Shown: piece by piece, positions 24,974 to 33,194 of the stretch | Layout of the letters: each line of letters opens with the position of its first letter | Numbering within the stretch: the stretch's first letter is position 1 | From: an uncultured Oscillospiraceae bacterium | GTDB taxonomy: Bacteria > Bacillota > Clostridia > Oscillospirales > Ruminococcaceae | Assembly: GCA_910583935.1 (NCBI GenBank) | Contig: CAJTZM010000014.1 | Location: forward strand, 1 to 54,517 | Direction: 5' to 3' | DNA length: 54,517 nucleotides | The notes under the pieces: model-generated | Told to the model about the DNA's origin: nothing | What the model saw: only the letters and a program-made list of their open reading frames with translations | Databases searched by the model: none | Translations under genes and position numbers: made by a program

Positions 24974-25870
24974 CTGGAAGAGCTGACGTTTACCGTCCCG
25001 GCGGCATATGACGGCCGCACGGTCCATGATTTTCTGCGCCGGGAGCAGGGGATTTCCTCTCGGCTGCTCAAAAAGCTCAAGCGGGAGGCGCCGCCCGGCG
25101 GCCTTTTTCGAAACGGCGTTTTGGTGCGGACGGTCGACCAGGTTCAAAAGGGCGATCGGCTGCTTTTGCGCTGGCGGGAGGAGGGCGCCGGTCCGGCGGC
25201 GTCTGCCGAAACAGTACAGGTGCTGTATGAGGATGGGGCGCTGGTTGTGTTTAACAAGCCCTGGGATATGCCCTGCCATCCAGCCAAAAGGCACCAGGGC
25301 GACACCTTGGGCAATGTGTTTGCCGCCCGGTGCGCCGCCAATGGCCAGACGCTGCCCTTCCGCGCGGTAAACCGCCTGGACAAGGACACCACCGGCATTG
25401 TGGTGGCAGCGAAAAATCAGTTTGCGGCCTCCCGGCTGGCAGGGCGGGTGGAAAAGGAATACCTGGCGATTTTGTGCGGAATCCCCCAGCCGCCGGTCGG
25501 AACGGTAGACGCGCCCATTGGCCGGCCGGACCCGGTACACATTCTGCGGCAGGTTTTGCCGGACGGCCAGCGGGCCGTGACCCATTACGAGACCCTGGCC
25601 GCGGCAGAGGATTACAGCCTCGTCCGGCTAAGGCTGGAAACGGGAAGGACCCACCAGATCCGGGTACACATGGCCCACATCGGCCATCCGCTGGCCGGGG
25701 ACGCCTTATACGGCGGGGACAGCCGGATCATCGGGCGGCAGGCGCTGCACTGCGCCGTCTGCCGGTTTGTCCATCCGGTGAGCCAAAAGCAGATGAAAAT
25801 CCTCGCCCCTATGCACGAACCGTTTAAAAACGCGCTCAAAAATGCATATATATCCGTAAATATTGAATAA
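24974..25870 (+). CDS. RluA/RluD-family pseudouridine synthase with non-canonical start
   Basis: Enzyme expected to make pseudouridine in 23S rRNA. An S4 RNA-binding domain (about 5-65, DGRTVHDFLRREQGISSRLL) is followed by the catalytic domain, whose Asp lies in NRLDKDTTGIVV, and the C-terminal ETGRTHQIRVHMAHIGHPLAGD. No ATG, GTG or TTG fits. AGGAGG at 24959-24964 is followed in frame only by ATT (24968) and CTG (24974). CTG, at nine bases, is the better spaced, giving 298 residues. The nearest GTG (24929) lies in the preceding terminator stem. The substrate uridine cannot be assigned. Confidence 0.9.
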   Translation: MEELTFTVPAAYDGRTVHDFLRREQGISSRLLKKLKREAPPGGLFRNGVLVRTVDQVQKGDRLLLRWREEGAGPAASAETVQVLYEDGALVVFNKPWDMPCHPAKRHQGDTLGNVFAARCAANGQTLPFRAVNRLDKDTTGIVVAAKNQFAASRLAGRVEKEYLAILCGIPQPPVGTVDAPIGRPDPVHILRQVLPDGQRAVTHYETLAAAEDYSLVRLRLETGRTHQIRVHMAHIGHPLAGDALYGGDSRIIGRQALHCAVCRFVHPVSQKQMKILAPMHEPFKNALKNAYISVNIE

Positions 25871-25895
25871 AATCAAAAAAACTTTAAAAATATAC

Positions 25896-25923
25896 TTGAT
25901 TTTTGCAAATTTATGCATATAAT
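25896..25923 (+). promoter_or_regulatory. SigA-type promoter of the amino-acid transporter
   Basis: TTGATT, 16 bases, TATAAT, in an AT-rich gap, 39 bases before the gene. Confidence 0.7.
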
Positions 25924-25961
25924 GAGGATATACCAATTCAACGGACAGGAGAGAAAATAAG

Positions 25962-26801
25962 ATGAAAAAAGGAATATCCCTCATTCTGGCAGCTCTGATG
26001 CTGCTGACCCTTGCCGCCTGTAACGGCACTACCCCTTCACAAGCTGCGGGCAATTCTTCCGCATCCTCCCAGGCTGACGCCGGCTCCTCCGGCGCGTTGG
26101 GAGAGGAAAAGCCGACGCTTAAAACCGTGACCCCCGGCAAGCTGACCATGTCCACCGACGCCGGCTTCGCCCCTTACGAATATGTGGAAGGCGAAAAGGT
26201 CGTGGGAATCGACGCGGACATCGCCCAGGCGATTGCCGATTACTACGGGCTGGAGCTGGTCATCCAGGACATGGACTTCACCAACGCGCTGCTGGCCCCC
26301 CAGAACGGCACCGCTGATTTTGCCGCCGCCGGTGTTTCCATTACCGAGGAGCGCCTGGAGACCATGGATTTCACCATGGAATACGCCGAGTCCGAGCAGG
26401 TGATTCTGGTCAGAAAGGGTTTTGCCGACATCCAGGAGGAAAAGGATCTGGCCAATATGAAAATCGGCGTACAGCAAAGCACGACGGCGGATCTGTACTG
26501 TCAGGACATGGAGTATACCAATGTAAACGCCTATAAAAAGAATCTGGTTGCGGCGGAGGATCTGAATAACGGCCAGATTGACTGCATGATTCTCGACAAC
26601 ATGCCGGCAAAAGCGATTTTGCAGCAAAACGAGGCAGAGCTGGAAATTCTGGATATGGTGCTGTTTACCGACGTATACGCCCTGGCGGTGAAAAAGGGCA
26701 ACAGCGAAATGGCTGAGGCGCTGAACGTCGTTTTGAAAAAGCTGATCGACGAAGGGAAAATCCAGGAATTTACCAAAACACATATGGACGCCTCCATGTA
26801 A
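25962..26801 (+). CDS. Amino-acid ABC transporter, substrate-binding lipoprotein
   Basis: Extracellular lipid-anchored protein that captures a polar amino acid for the permease. The signal peptide MKKGISLILAALMLLTLAAC ends in the lipobox LAAC, so Cys20 should carry the lipid. A Ser/Ala-rich linker follows, then the SBP_bac_3 fold (LTMSTDAGFAPYEYVEGEKVVGIDADI and GVQQSTTADLY). The length is 279 residues. The specificity (Gln, cystine, Arg) is not decidable by eye. AGGAGAG precedes the ATG. It heads a three-gene operon. Confidence 0.95.
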   Translation: MKKGISLILAALMLLTLAACNGTTPSQAAGNSSASSQADAGSSGALGEEKPTLKTVTPGKLTMSTDAGFAPYEYVEGEKVVGIDADIAQAIADYYGLELVIQDMDFTNALLAPQNGTADFAAAGVSITEERLETMDFTMEYAESEQVILVRKGFADIQEEKDLANMKIGVQQSTTADLYCQDMEYTNVNAYKKNLVAAEDLNNGQIDCMILDNMPAKAILQQNEAELEILDMVLFTDVYALAVKKGNSEMAEALNVVLKKLIDEGKIQEFTKTHMDASM

Positions 26802-26833
26802 ACGAGGTAGATCGTCCGACGGATTAAATGCAG

Positions 26834-26850
26834 GGGGGGAGTTTCCCCCC
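26834..26850 (+). promoter_or_regulatory. G/C hairpin between binding-protein and permease genes
   Basis: GGGGGGA pairs with TCCCCCC around a 3-base loop and has no T-run. In ABC operons such intercistronic stems often protect the 3' end of the binding-protein message and raise its share. Confidence 0.55.
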
Positions 26851-26886
26851 TTGCGCTTGTCCAGCGACAGGAAAGGGAGTGACGGT

Positions 26887-27612
26887 TTGTTCTTGTATTT
26901 TGGGGTCCAGAATCTGCTTTGGATGCAGGGGCTGCAAAACAGCCTGTACCGAACCTTTGTGGAAAAGGACCGGTATATGGCGTTTTTGAAAGGAATCGGC
27001 GTTACGCTGGAGATTTCGTTTTTTGCGGTGCTTTTGGGTACGGCCATCGGCGTAGTGGTGGCGGTGGTAAAGCATATGGCCAAAAAGCACCATTTTCTGC
27101 GGCCGCTGGAATGGCTTTTGGACGCGTATGTACTGGTGATCCGGGGAACACCGGTTTATGTGCAGCTGCTGATTTTAAATACGGTAGTCTTTGCCTCGGT
27201 GCAGAACAAAATTCTGGTGGCGGTGATCACCTTCGGCATCAATTCCGGCGCCTATGTGGCGGAAATCATCCGCGCGGGTATCAACTCGGTGGACAAGGGC
27301 CAGTTTGAGGCGGGCAATTCCCTGGGCCTGCGCGACGGCGCCGTTATGCGGCTGATCGTTCTGCCCCAGGCGATTCGCAACATCCTGCCGGCATTGGGCA
27401 ACGAGTTTATCACTCTGGTGAAGGAAACCTCCATCGCCGGGACCATGGCGGTCAACGACCTGACCAAGGCGGCGGAGCGAATCGGCGGGGCCACCTATGA
27501 TCTGTACACGCCACTTTTGTCCATCGCAGTGATCTATTTTGTACTGGTGTTCGGCATGACCCGCCTATTAAACCTGTTTGAAAGGAGGCTGGCCAGAAGT
27601 GATAACCGTTAA
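26887..27612 (+). CDS. Amino-acid ABC transporter permease (TTG start)
   Basis: Membrane subunit of the transporter, of the His/Glu/Gln/Arg/opine family. It has about five helices and the coupling EAA-like motif EAGNSLGLRDGAVMRLIVLPQA. The start is set at TTG 26887, 7 bases after AAAGGGAG, giving 241 residues; no ATG or GTG is better. It overlaps the ATPase gene by 14 bases. Confidence 0.93.
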   Translation: MFLYFGVQNLLWMQGLQNSLYRTFVEKDRYMAFLKGIGVTLEISFFAVLLGTAIGVVVAVVKHMAKKHHFLRPLEWLLDAYVLVIRGTPVYVQLLILNTVVFASVQNKILVAVITFGINSGAYVAEIIRAGINSVDKGQFEAGNSLGLRDGAVMRLIVLPQAIRNILPALGNEFITLVKETSIAGTMAVNDLTKAAERIGGATYDLYTPLLSIAVIYFVLVFGMTRLLNLFERRLARSDNR

Positions 27613-28321
27613 AAATCTGCAAAAGTCCTTTGGGGAGCATCGGGTACTGCGGGGTATTGACCAGACCATTGAGCAGGGGGAAAAGGTGGTGGTAATCGGG
27701 CCGTCCGGATCGGGAAAATCCACCTTTCTGCGGTGCCTGAACCTTTTAGAGGTGCCCACCGGCGGAGAGGTCTGGTTTGAAGGGCAGAACATCACCGACA
27801 AAGGAACAGACATCCACGCTCTGCGCCAGAAAATGGGAATGGTATTCCAGCAGTTTAACCTGTTTCCCCATCTGACCGTGCTGGAAAATATCACCCTGGC
27901 GCCGGTTAAGCTGAAGCTGCAATCGCCGCAGCAGGCGCAGGAAAAGGCCAAGGGACTGCTGGAGCGCATCGGGCTGTGGGATAAAGCGGGAGCCTATCCA
28001 GGGCAGCTTTCCGGCGGGCAGAAGCAGCGGATCGCCATTGTTCGGGCTCTGGCCATGAATCCGGACGTGATGCTGTTTGACGAGCCCACCTCCGCCCTGG
28101 ATCCGGAGATGGTGGGCGAGGTGCTGGAGCTGATGAAGGATCTGGCAGACGAGGGCATGACCATGGTGGTGGTCACCCATGAAATGGGCTTTGCCCGGGA
28201 AGCGGCCACCCGGGTGCTGTTTATGGACGAGGGAAAGGTTTTGGAGCAGGGCCCGCCGGACGTCTTTTTTGGCAGCCCGCAGCATCCCCGTTTGCGGGAT
28301 TTTCTTTCGAAGGTGCTGTAA
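27599..28321 (+). CDS. Amino-acid ABC transporter ATPase (GlnQ type)
   Basis: Cytoplasmic ATPase that powers the transporter. Walker A GPSGSGKST is near residue 34, the Q-loop VFQQFNLFPHLTV follows, the signature LSGGQKQR is near 136, Walker B is VMLFDEPTSALD and the H-loop is VVVTHEM. The length is 240 residues. The start is GTG 27599 after AGGAGG, overlapping the permease end by 14 bases. A strong terminator follows. Confidence 0.96.
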   Translation: MITVKNLQKSFGEHRVLRGIDQTIEQGEKVVVIGPSGSGKSTFLRCLNLLEVPTGGEVWFEGQNITDKGTDIHALRQKMGMVFQQFNLFPHLTVLENITLAPVKLKLQSPQQAQEKAKGLLERIGLWDKAGAYPGQLSGGQKQRIAIVRALAMNPDVMLFDEPTSALDPEMVGEVLELMKDLADEGMTMVVVTHEMGFAREAATRVLFMDEGKVLEQGPPDVFFGSPQHPRLRDFLSKVL

Positions 28322-28371
28322 AGCGGCATTCGGTTTGGAAAAGGAACATTCCCGCGCTTTATAAAAGCAGC

Positions 28372-28424
28372 GGCAAAGAAAAAACGTCTGTCCCTTAAAA
28401 AAGGGGCGGGCGTTTTTTCTTTGC
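28372..28424 (+). terminator. Long terminator hairpin after the transporter operon
   Basis: An unusually long stem (outer GGCAAAGAAAAAACG with CGTTTTTTCTTTGCC, inner pairs with three G-U) and T-run. Confidence 0.88.
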
Positions 28425-28437
28425 CCCATTCTAAGGT

Positions 28438-28466
28438 TTGCAGGATGGGGAAAGTCGTGGTAAAAT
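28438..28466 (+). promoter_or_regulatory. Possible promoter of an unassigned transcript
   Basis: TTGCAG, 17 bases, TAAAAT, directly after the operon terminator and about 190 bases before the promoter of the M23 gene. Confidence 0.45.
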
Positions 28467-28654
28467 AGCATATCAGAATATGGCTCACAATGGGATCAAG
28501 GGCCAAAGCGTCCAGGGGGATTCCTTTTTCGGAGTTTAGACAAGCCATCACAAAGGCAACACATTTTTTCGTCAATATACCTGATTATAATGGACTTAAA
28601 ATAAAAATATTTATATGATTTGTCTATAACTTTTTTACATTTTTGTGAATTCGG
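28467..28654. other. Gene-free AT-rich stretch
   Basis: Together with the flanking sites, about 410 bases between the ATPase and the M23 gene lack a convincing protein. This part could be a leader or small RNA driven by the promoter at 28438. I see no family I can name; short frames on the minus strand lack ribosome sites and family likeness. Confidence 0.4.
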
Positions 28655-28682
28655 TTGATAAAAAAGGCAGAGTGTGTATAAT
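28655..28682 (+). promoter_or_regulatory. SigA-type promoter of the M23 gene
   Basis: TTGATA, 16 bases, TATAAT (28677-28682), 53 bases before the ATG at 28735. It rules out the earlier in-frame starts. Confidence 0.75.
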
Positions 28683-28734
28683 GAAGAAGAAATCAAGCGG
28701 AATATCTGTCCCGCGAAGGAAAGGAGAGGAGTGG

Positions 28735-30507
28735 ATGGAAAGCAGCCAGAGTATCGGCAAAAAAAGTCCGAGCCCCAAGCGGCGCGTACCGGAAAACCGG
28801 TCCTTGACGGATACGGTTTGGGGCACCTTTACGGCGGGCTACCGCTTCTGTTATTTTGTCGGACTTCAGCTGATTCGCTATTTTAGACGGTATAAAAAAA
28901 GAGCGTTCCGTTTTGCTGTAAGCACGCGTTTGGCAATCGGCCTGCGGTTAAAAAAGCGCCAGACCCTTTTAAAGCGCAAGCTGCGGTTTGCCGTGAGCGA
29001 CGCGATGCGCCCGTACCGCCGGGTGCAGCAGCTGCGCCAAACCCGGGAAGAACGGGTTGCGCTGGCAAGGGAGCAGGGCGCCAGGGCGGTTCTGCAGGAG
29101 AAAACCCTGCTTTTTCGGGAGAGCCTGCGGCTTGTGTTTAAAACGCTTGGAACGGTGCTTTGCTATGTGGCGCCGGTTGTCAGCTTTGTTTTATTTTTAA
29201 ACCTGATCCACCAAGGCCTGAATCTTCAGTTCGCGTTGGAGGTAGAGTATAACGATAAAATCATCGGCTATATTGCAAGGGAATCCGATTTTGATGAATC
29301 GGAGAAAATCATGCAGAGCCGTATTGTATACGAGGAATACCAGCCCCCTTTGGATACGGTGCCCAAATACACCTTAAAGATTATTGAAGAGGAGAATCTG
29401 TCCACCGTAAATGAAATCGCCGACGAGCTCATCGCCGCTTCGGGCAACGAAATCACCGAGGCCAGCGGGCTTTATGTTGACGGGGTTTTTTACGGCGCGG
29501 TGGAAAACGCGGAGCCGGTCCGCGCACTGCTGGACGGGATGCTGGACGAGTTTCGCACCGGCAATGAGAATGAACGGGTGGATTTTGTGCAGGACGTACA
29601 GCTTTCCAAGGGCTTATATCTATTGAGCAGCCTGGTGGAGCCGGAGGAAATGGAAGAGGTGCTGACCTCCGAGGTGGAGGGCGAGGTGGTCTATATTGTA
29701 GAGGCCGGCGACGCACCTACGCTGATTTCCCAAAAGATGGATATCCCCTATTCTCAGTTAAAGGCGCTCAATCCGGAAATCGAGGAAAAGCTGCTGGTGG
29801 GGCAGGAGGTTTTAATCTCCAACCAGGTCAACTTTTTAACGGTAAAGCGCACCGTTACCGAGGTTTATGAGGAGGACGTGCCGTTCGGCACCGAAGAGGT
29901 GGTGGACGCCAACTACGCCAAGGGCTATCAGGCGGTCCGCAGCTCCGGGATACTGGGCAAGCGGCTGGTGACCGCCGATGTGGTCTATATCAACGGAGTG
30001 GAAGAGGACCGGGAAGAAGTGGATTCCCTGATTTTAAAGGAACCGGTAGACCAGGTGGTAACGGTGGGGACGGCGGAGCCCATCCGGGTGATGAGCAGCT
30101 CCGGCACCAGCGTCAGCGGCACCGGCGGCTTCCTCTGGCCGGTGGATGGCGGAAAGGTCACCTGCGGGATCAACGGCTACTGGGGACATACCGGCTTGGA
30201 TATCGGGGCGCCTCGGGGCACGGTGATCCGGGCATCGGCCTCCGGCACGGTGGTCAAGGCAGTCCGTCAGTACCGCGCTTACGGCATTCATGTGAAGATC
30301 AGCCACGGCAACGGCATCTATACGCTGTATGCGCACATGAGCCAGCTGGCGGTATCCTACGGCGATTACGTCCAGCAGGGGCAGATCATCGGCTATGTGG
30401 GAATGACCGGCAACGCTTCTGGAAATCACTGCCATTTTGAAATTATCATCAACGGCAGATTTATGGATCCGACAAAATATATCGGCACCTATTATCCCGG
30501 CCGGTAA
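28735..30507 (+). CDS. Membrane-anchored LysM-G5-M23 peptidoglycan endopeptidase
   Basis: Envelope protein of 590 residues. A basic, Arg/Lys-rich cytoplasmic part (1-135) precedes one membrane helix (about 137-160). Outside are an unassigned region, a LysM-like wall-binding unit (about 318-362, EVVYIVEAGDAPTLISQKM), a G5 domain (about 365-452) and an M23 peptidase (about 482-575) with metal ligands in HTGLDIG, YAHM and NHCHFEI, all intact. M23 enzymes cut peptide cross-links of peptidoglycan. GGAGAGGAG precedes the ATG. The long basic N-terminus is unusual for a secreted hydrolase and could bind nucleic acid or an inner partner. Confidence 0.9.
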   Translation: MESSQSIGKKSPSPKRRVPENRSLTDTVWGTFTAGYRFCYFVGLQLIRYFRRYKKRAFRFAVSTRLAIGLRLKKRQTLLKRKLRFAVSDAMRPYRRVQQLRQTREERVALAREQGARAVLQEKTLLFRESLRLVFKTLGTVLCYVAPVVSFVLFLNLIHQGLNLQFALEVEYNDKIIGYIARESDFDESEKIMQSRIVYEEYQPPLDTVPKYTLKIIEEENLSTVNEIADELIAASGNEITEASGLYVDGVFYGAVENAEPVRALLDGMLDEFRTGNENERVDFVQDVQLSKGLYLLSSLVEPEEMEEVLTSEVEGEVVYIVEAGDAPTLISQKMDIPYSQLKALNPEIEEKLLVGQEVLISNQVNFLTVKRTVTEVYEEDVPFGTEEVVDANYAKGYQAVRSSGILGKRLVTADVVYINGVEEDREEVDSLILKEPVDQVVTVGTAEPIRVMSSSGTSVSGTGGFLWPVDGGKVTCGINGYWGHTGLDIGAPRGTVIRASASGTVVKAVRQYRAYGIHVKISHGNGIYTLYAHMSQLAVSYGDYVQQGQIIGYVGMTGNASGNHCHFEIIINGRFMDPTKYIGTYYPGR

Positions 30508-30522
30508 ACGCTTCAAAAAATG

Positions 30523-30555
30523 AAAAGGCGTCCTTTTTTAAGGGGCGCCTTTTTT
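30523..30555 (+). terminator. Intrinsic terminator after the M23 gene
   Basis: AAAAGGCG (30523-30530) pairs with CGCCTTTT (30546-30553), with extra inner pairs and a T-run. Confidence 0.8.
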
Positions 30556-30734
30556 GCCGGAAAAAGGAAGAGAAGACCGCGGGGAAAACCGGTGGGAGAA
30601 GGCGCATATCCAAAGGGGAAAGGGGAAGAATTTTGTTGCCGGAGAATTTTTGCCGAAATGGCGAAAAACACAAAAGTCCCGCTTTGGAAAGAGGAATTTT
30701 TTCTCAACGATTGGGCTTTTATTTTGCGGGAGCT

Positions 30735-30830
30735 TGTGGTATAATAACGACAAAGCCGTTATTATACGGATTCCTATGGCCACCCTACGGGCATGGCTTA
30801 TGATATCATTACGACGGCCTTGCCCTTATG
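30735..30830 (+). promoter_or_regulatory. Promoter and structured leader of murA (copy B of the shared element)
   Basis: TGG-TATAAT (30740-30745) is an extended -10 with no good -35. A perfect 11-pair palindrome (30739-30749 with 30757-30767) is centred on the predicted start near 30752, as in copy A. The two mismatched palindrome positions of copy A are paired here. The GGCC-CCC/GGG stem-loop follows at about 30775-30797. The remaining gap from 30556 to 30735 shows nothing recognisable. Confidence 0.6.
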
Positions 30831-30918
30831 GTATTATGCCAGCATTCGTGAGAATATGTCCGCAGATTTTCTGCGTTTTTTATGAGAAAAAGAGAATAGG
30901 ATAAAAGGAGAGACTGCA

Positions 30919-32208
30919 ATGGAGAAATTTTTCATTGAAGGTCCCAGCCGGCTGGAGGGTGAGGTTGTGATCAGCGGCGCAAAAAATGCGGCGGTGGCGA
31001 TTATCCCTGCGGTTTTATTGGCCGAAGAGCCTTGCGTATTAGAGAATATCCCCAATATCAACGATGTAAATATTTCCCTGCAAATTTTAAAGGAACTGGG
31101 CGCGAAAATCAAAATGCGCAACAAGACGACGGTGGAGATCGACGCTACCCATATTATTTCCCCGTCGGTGCCGTTTGACATTGCCCGCAACATGCGCGCC
31201 TCCTATTATTTTCTGGGCGCGCTTTTGGGTCGCTGTTCCAAAGGGGCGGTGACCATGCCCGGCGGCTGCAATTTCGGCGGTGTGCGCCCCATTGACCAAC
31301 ACATTAAGGGCTTTGAGACCTTGGGCGCTGAGGTATCCATTGATCACGGCATGATCTGCGCCGAGGCGCAGCAGCTGGTGGGCAGCCACATTTATTTCGA
31401 CGGCGTCACCGTTGGCGCGACCATCAACGTCATGCTGGCGGCGGTGCGGGCGCAGGGTCTGACCATTTTAGAAAACGTGGCCAAGGAGCCGCATGTGGTA
31501 GATTTGGCCAACTTTTTAAACTCCATGGGCGCGGATGTGCGCGGCGCCGGAACGGACGTTATTAAGATCCGGGGCGTGGAGCATATGCGCGGCGCCACCT
31601 ATTCGATTATCCCCGACCAGATTGAGGCGGGGACCTTTATGGTCGCGGCGGCGGCTACCAACGGAGATGTTTTGGTGAAAAACGTCATCCCCAAGCACCT
31701 GGAGTCTATTACGGCGAAGTTGGTGGCGGCGGGCGCGACAGTGGAGGAATTTGACGACGCGGTCCGGGTAACCCGAAAAGGCCCGTTAAACAAAATTAAC
31801 CTAAAAACCCTGCCGCATCCCGGTTTTCCCACCGATTTGCAGCCCCAGATGGCGGTGATGCTTTCGGTGGCCCAGGGGACAAGCATCATCACCGAGGGCG
31901 TATGGGACAACCGCTATAAATATGTGGACGAGCTGCGGCGGATGGGCGCAAAAATCCAGGTGGACGGAAAGGTTGCGGTGGTCGAGGGGGTAGAAGGCCT
32001 GACCGGCGCGCCGGTAAAGGCCACTGATCTGCGGGCAGGCGCCGCGCTGATCATCGCCGGGCTGATCGCCCATGGGCGGACAGAGGTGGAGGAGATCCGC
32101 CACATTGAGCGCGGATACGAATGTGTTGTGGAAAAATTCTGCGGATTGGGCGCAAAAATGGAAAAAGTTGATGTGCCGGACGCGGATGTACAGCGGGCCA
32201 TCGGATAG
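30919..32208 (+). CDS. murA: UDP-N-acetylglucosamine 1-carboxyvinyltransferase
   Basis: First committed enzyme of peptidoglycan precursor synthesis, adding enolpyruvate from PEP to UDP-GlcNAc. The 429-residue length is normal. The active-site Cys is C117 in MPGGCNFGGVRPID, so the enzyme is of the fosfomycin-binding Cys type. SGAKNAAVAIIPA near the N-terminus is the family signature. AAAGGAG precedes the ATG. Firmicutes often carry two paralogs; I cannot tell MurAA from MurAB (MurZ). The leader resembles that of gdpP. A terminator follows. Confidence 0.97.
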   Translation: MEKFFIEGPSRLEGEVVISGAKNAAVAIIPAVLLAEEPCVLENIPNINDVNISLQILKELGAKIKMRNKTTVEIDATHIISPSVPFDIARNMRASYYFLGALLGRCSKGAVTMPGGCNFGGVRPIDQHIKGFETLGAEVSIDHGMICAEAQQLVGSHIYFDGVTVGATINVMLAAVRAQGLTILENVAKEPHVVDLANFLNSMGADVRGAGTDVIKIRGVEHMRGATYSIIPDQIEAGTFMVAAAATNGDVLVKNVIPKHLESITAKLVAAGATVEEFDDAVRVTRKGPLNKINLKTLPHPGFPTDLQPQMAVMLSVAQGTSIITEGVWDNRYKYVDELRRMGAKIQVDGKVAVVEGVEGLTGAPVKATDLRAGAALIIAGLIAHGRTEVEEIRHIERGYECVVEKFCGLGAKMEKVDVPDADVQRAIG

Positions 32209-32218
32209 ACAGATTGTT

Positions 32219-32255
32219 TCGGCCTACGCCCGAAAGGCTTAGGCCGATTTCTTTT
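32219..32255 (+). terminator. Intrinsic terminator after murA
   Basis: TCGGCCTA pairs with TAGGCCGA (32219-32226, 32240-32247), inner GCC/GGC pairs, then TTTCTTTT. Confidence 0.75.
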
Positions 32256-32324
32256 GTAGAAAACGAAGCGGAAGGCGTTTTTTCTTCGGCTGTTCCCAAA
32301 AGCTTTACGGAAAGGATTGACAGG

Positions 32325-33116
32325 ATGGCATGCTTTTGTACCCTTGCCAGCGGCAGCAGCGGCAACAGCACCTATATCGGAAGCGGCGTTGGCGGCGTAC
32401 TGATTGACGCGGGGATCAGCTGCCGGGCGATTTTTGCGGCGCTGCAGTCCCGAGGGATTGAACGGACGGGCATCGGTGCGGTGTTCATCACCCACGAGCA
32501 CATCGACCATGTTAAGGGGCTGAAGGTGCTCTTAAAAAGGCTGGCCGTTCCGGTGTACGCCACCGAAGAGGTGCTGGATTTTCTGGCTGACCGAGATGCT
32601 TTGCCGGCGGACGCCAGAGCGGTTCCCATGCCGGCCCAGGGCGTCGCGGTGGGAGATTTATACATAGGCGCTTTTGAAACGCCCCATGACAGCGTACACA
32701 GCGTGGGCTATGTTGCGGTCAGCGGAAACGGGAAAAAGATGGCGGTCTCCACCGATCTGGGGGCGGTTACGCCCACTGTCCGCCAGGCGGTGGACGGATG
32801 CGACCTGGTGCTGCTGGAATCCAATTACGATAAAAATATGCTGATGGCGGGAGGGTACCCTTATCCGTTAAAAAGGCGGATCGACGGGGAAAAAGGGCAT
32901 CTGTCAAACGAGGGCTGCGCCGCCTTTTTGCCGCAGCTGGTACAGGCGGGCGCGCGGAGGCTGGTGCTGGGCCATCTGAGCCGGGAAAACAACCTGCCGG
33001 GTCTGGCGCTGGAAACGGCGGCGCTGGCTTTGGAAAAAGCCGGGCTGCGCCGGGCAGAGGATTACGAAATCGAGGTAGCGCCACGGTATGAGCCGGGAAG
33101 CTTGATTTGTCTATAA
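32325..33116 (+). CDS. yycJ: Metallo-beta-lactamase fold hydrolase, YycJ/WalJ family
   Basis: A 263-residue metal-dependent hydrolase. It begins MACFCTLASGSSGNSTYIG, has ITHEHIDHVKGL (the HxHxDH ligands), AFETPHDS and a C-terminal GHLSREN, the YycJ pattern. In Bacillus-type genomes it stands by walRK and rlmH and is thought to act as a DNA exonuclease in mismatch repair or coordination of division. Here rlmH follows, but walRK is absent. GGAAAGGA precedes the ATG at 32325. Confidence 0.88.
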   Translation: MACFCTLASGSSGNSTYIGSGVGGVLIDAGISCRAIFAALQSRGIERTGIGAVFITHEHIDHVKGLKVLLKRLAVPVYATEEVLDFLADRDALPADARAVPMPAQGVAVGDLYIGAFETPHDSVHSVGYVAVSGNGKKMAVSTDLGAVTPTVRQAVDGCDLVLLESNYDKNMLMAGGYPYPLKRRIDGEKGHLSNEGCAAFLPQLVQAGARRLVLGHLSRENNLPGLALETAALALEKAGLRRAEDYEIEVAPRYEPGSLICL

Positions 33117-33194
33117 GCGATCCAAAAGGGCGCATCCCAATGGGGAAGCAGGGGGCGGTCCCGGCCGTCCTTGAGAAAGGAGCGGCGGGCAGTT

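Noticed and set aside
26037..27083. 348-codon open frame on the minus strand
   Set aside because: It is opposite the transporter binding protein and permease; a shadow.
30775..30830. Guanidine-II or ZTP riboswitch in the murA leader
   Set aside because: CCCTACGGG first suggested an ACGR-loop hairpin, but loop placement and the second hairpin do not fit, and the gdpP copy has TAT in the loop.
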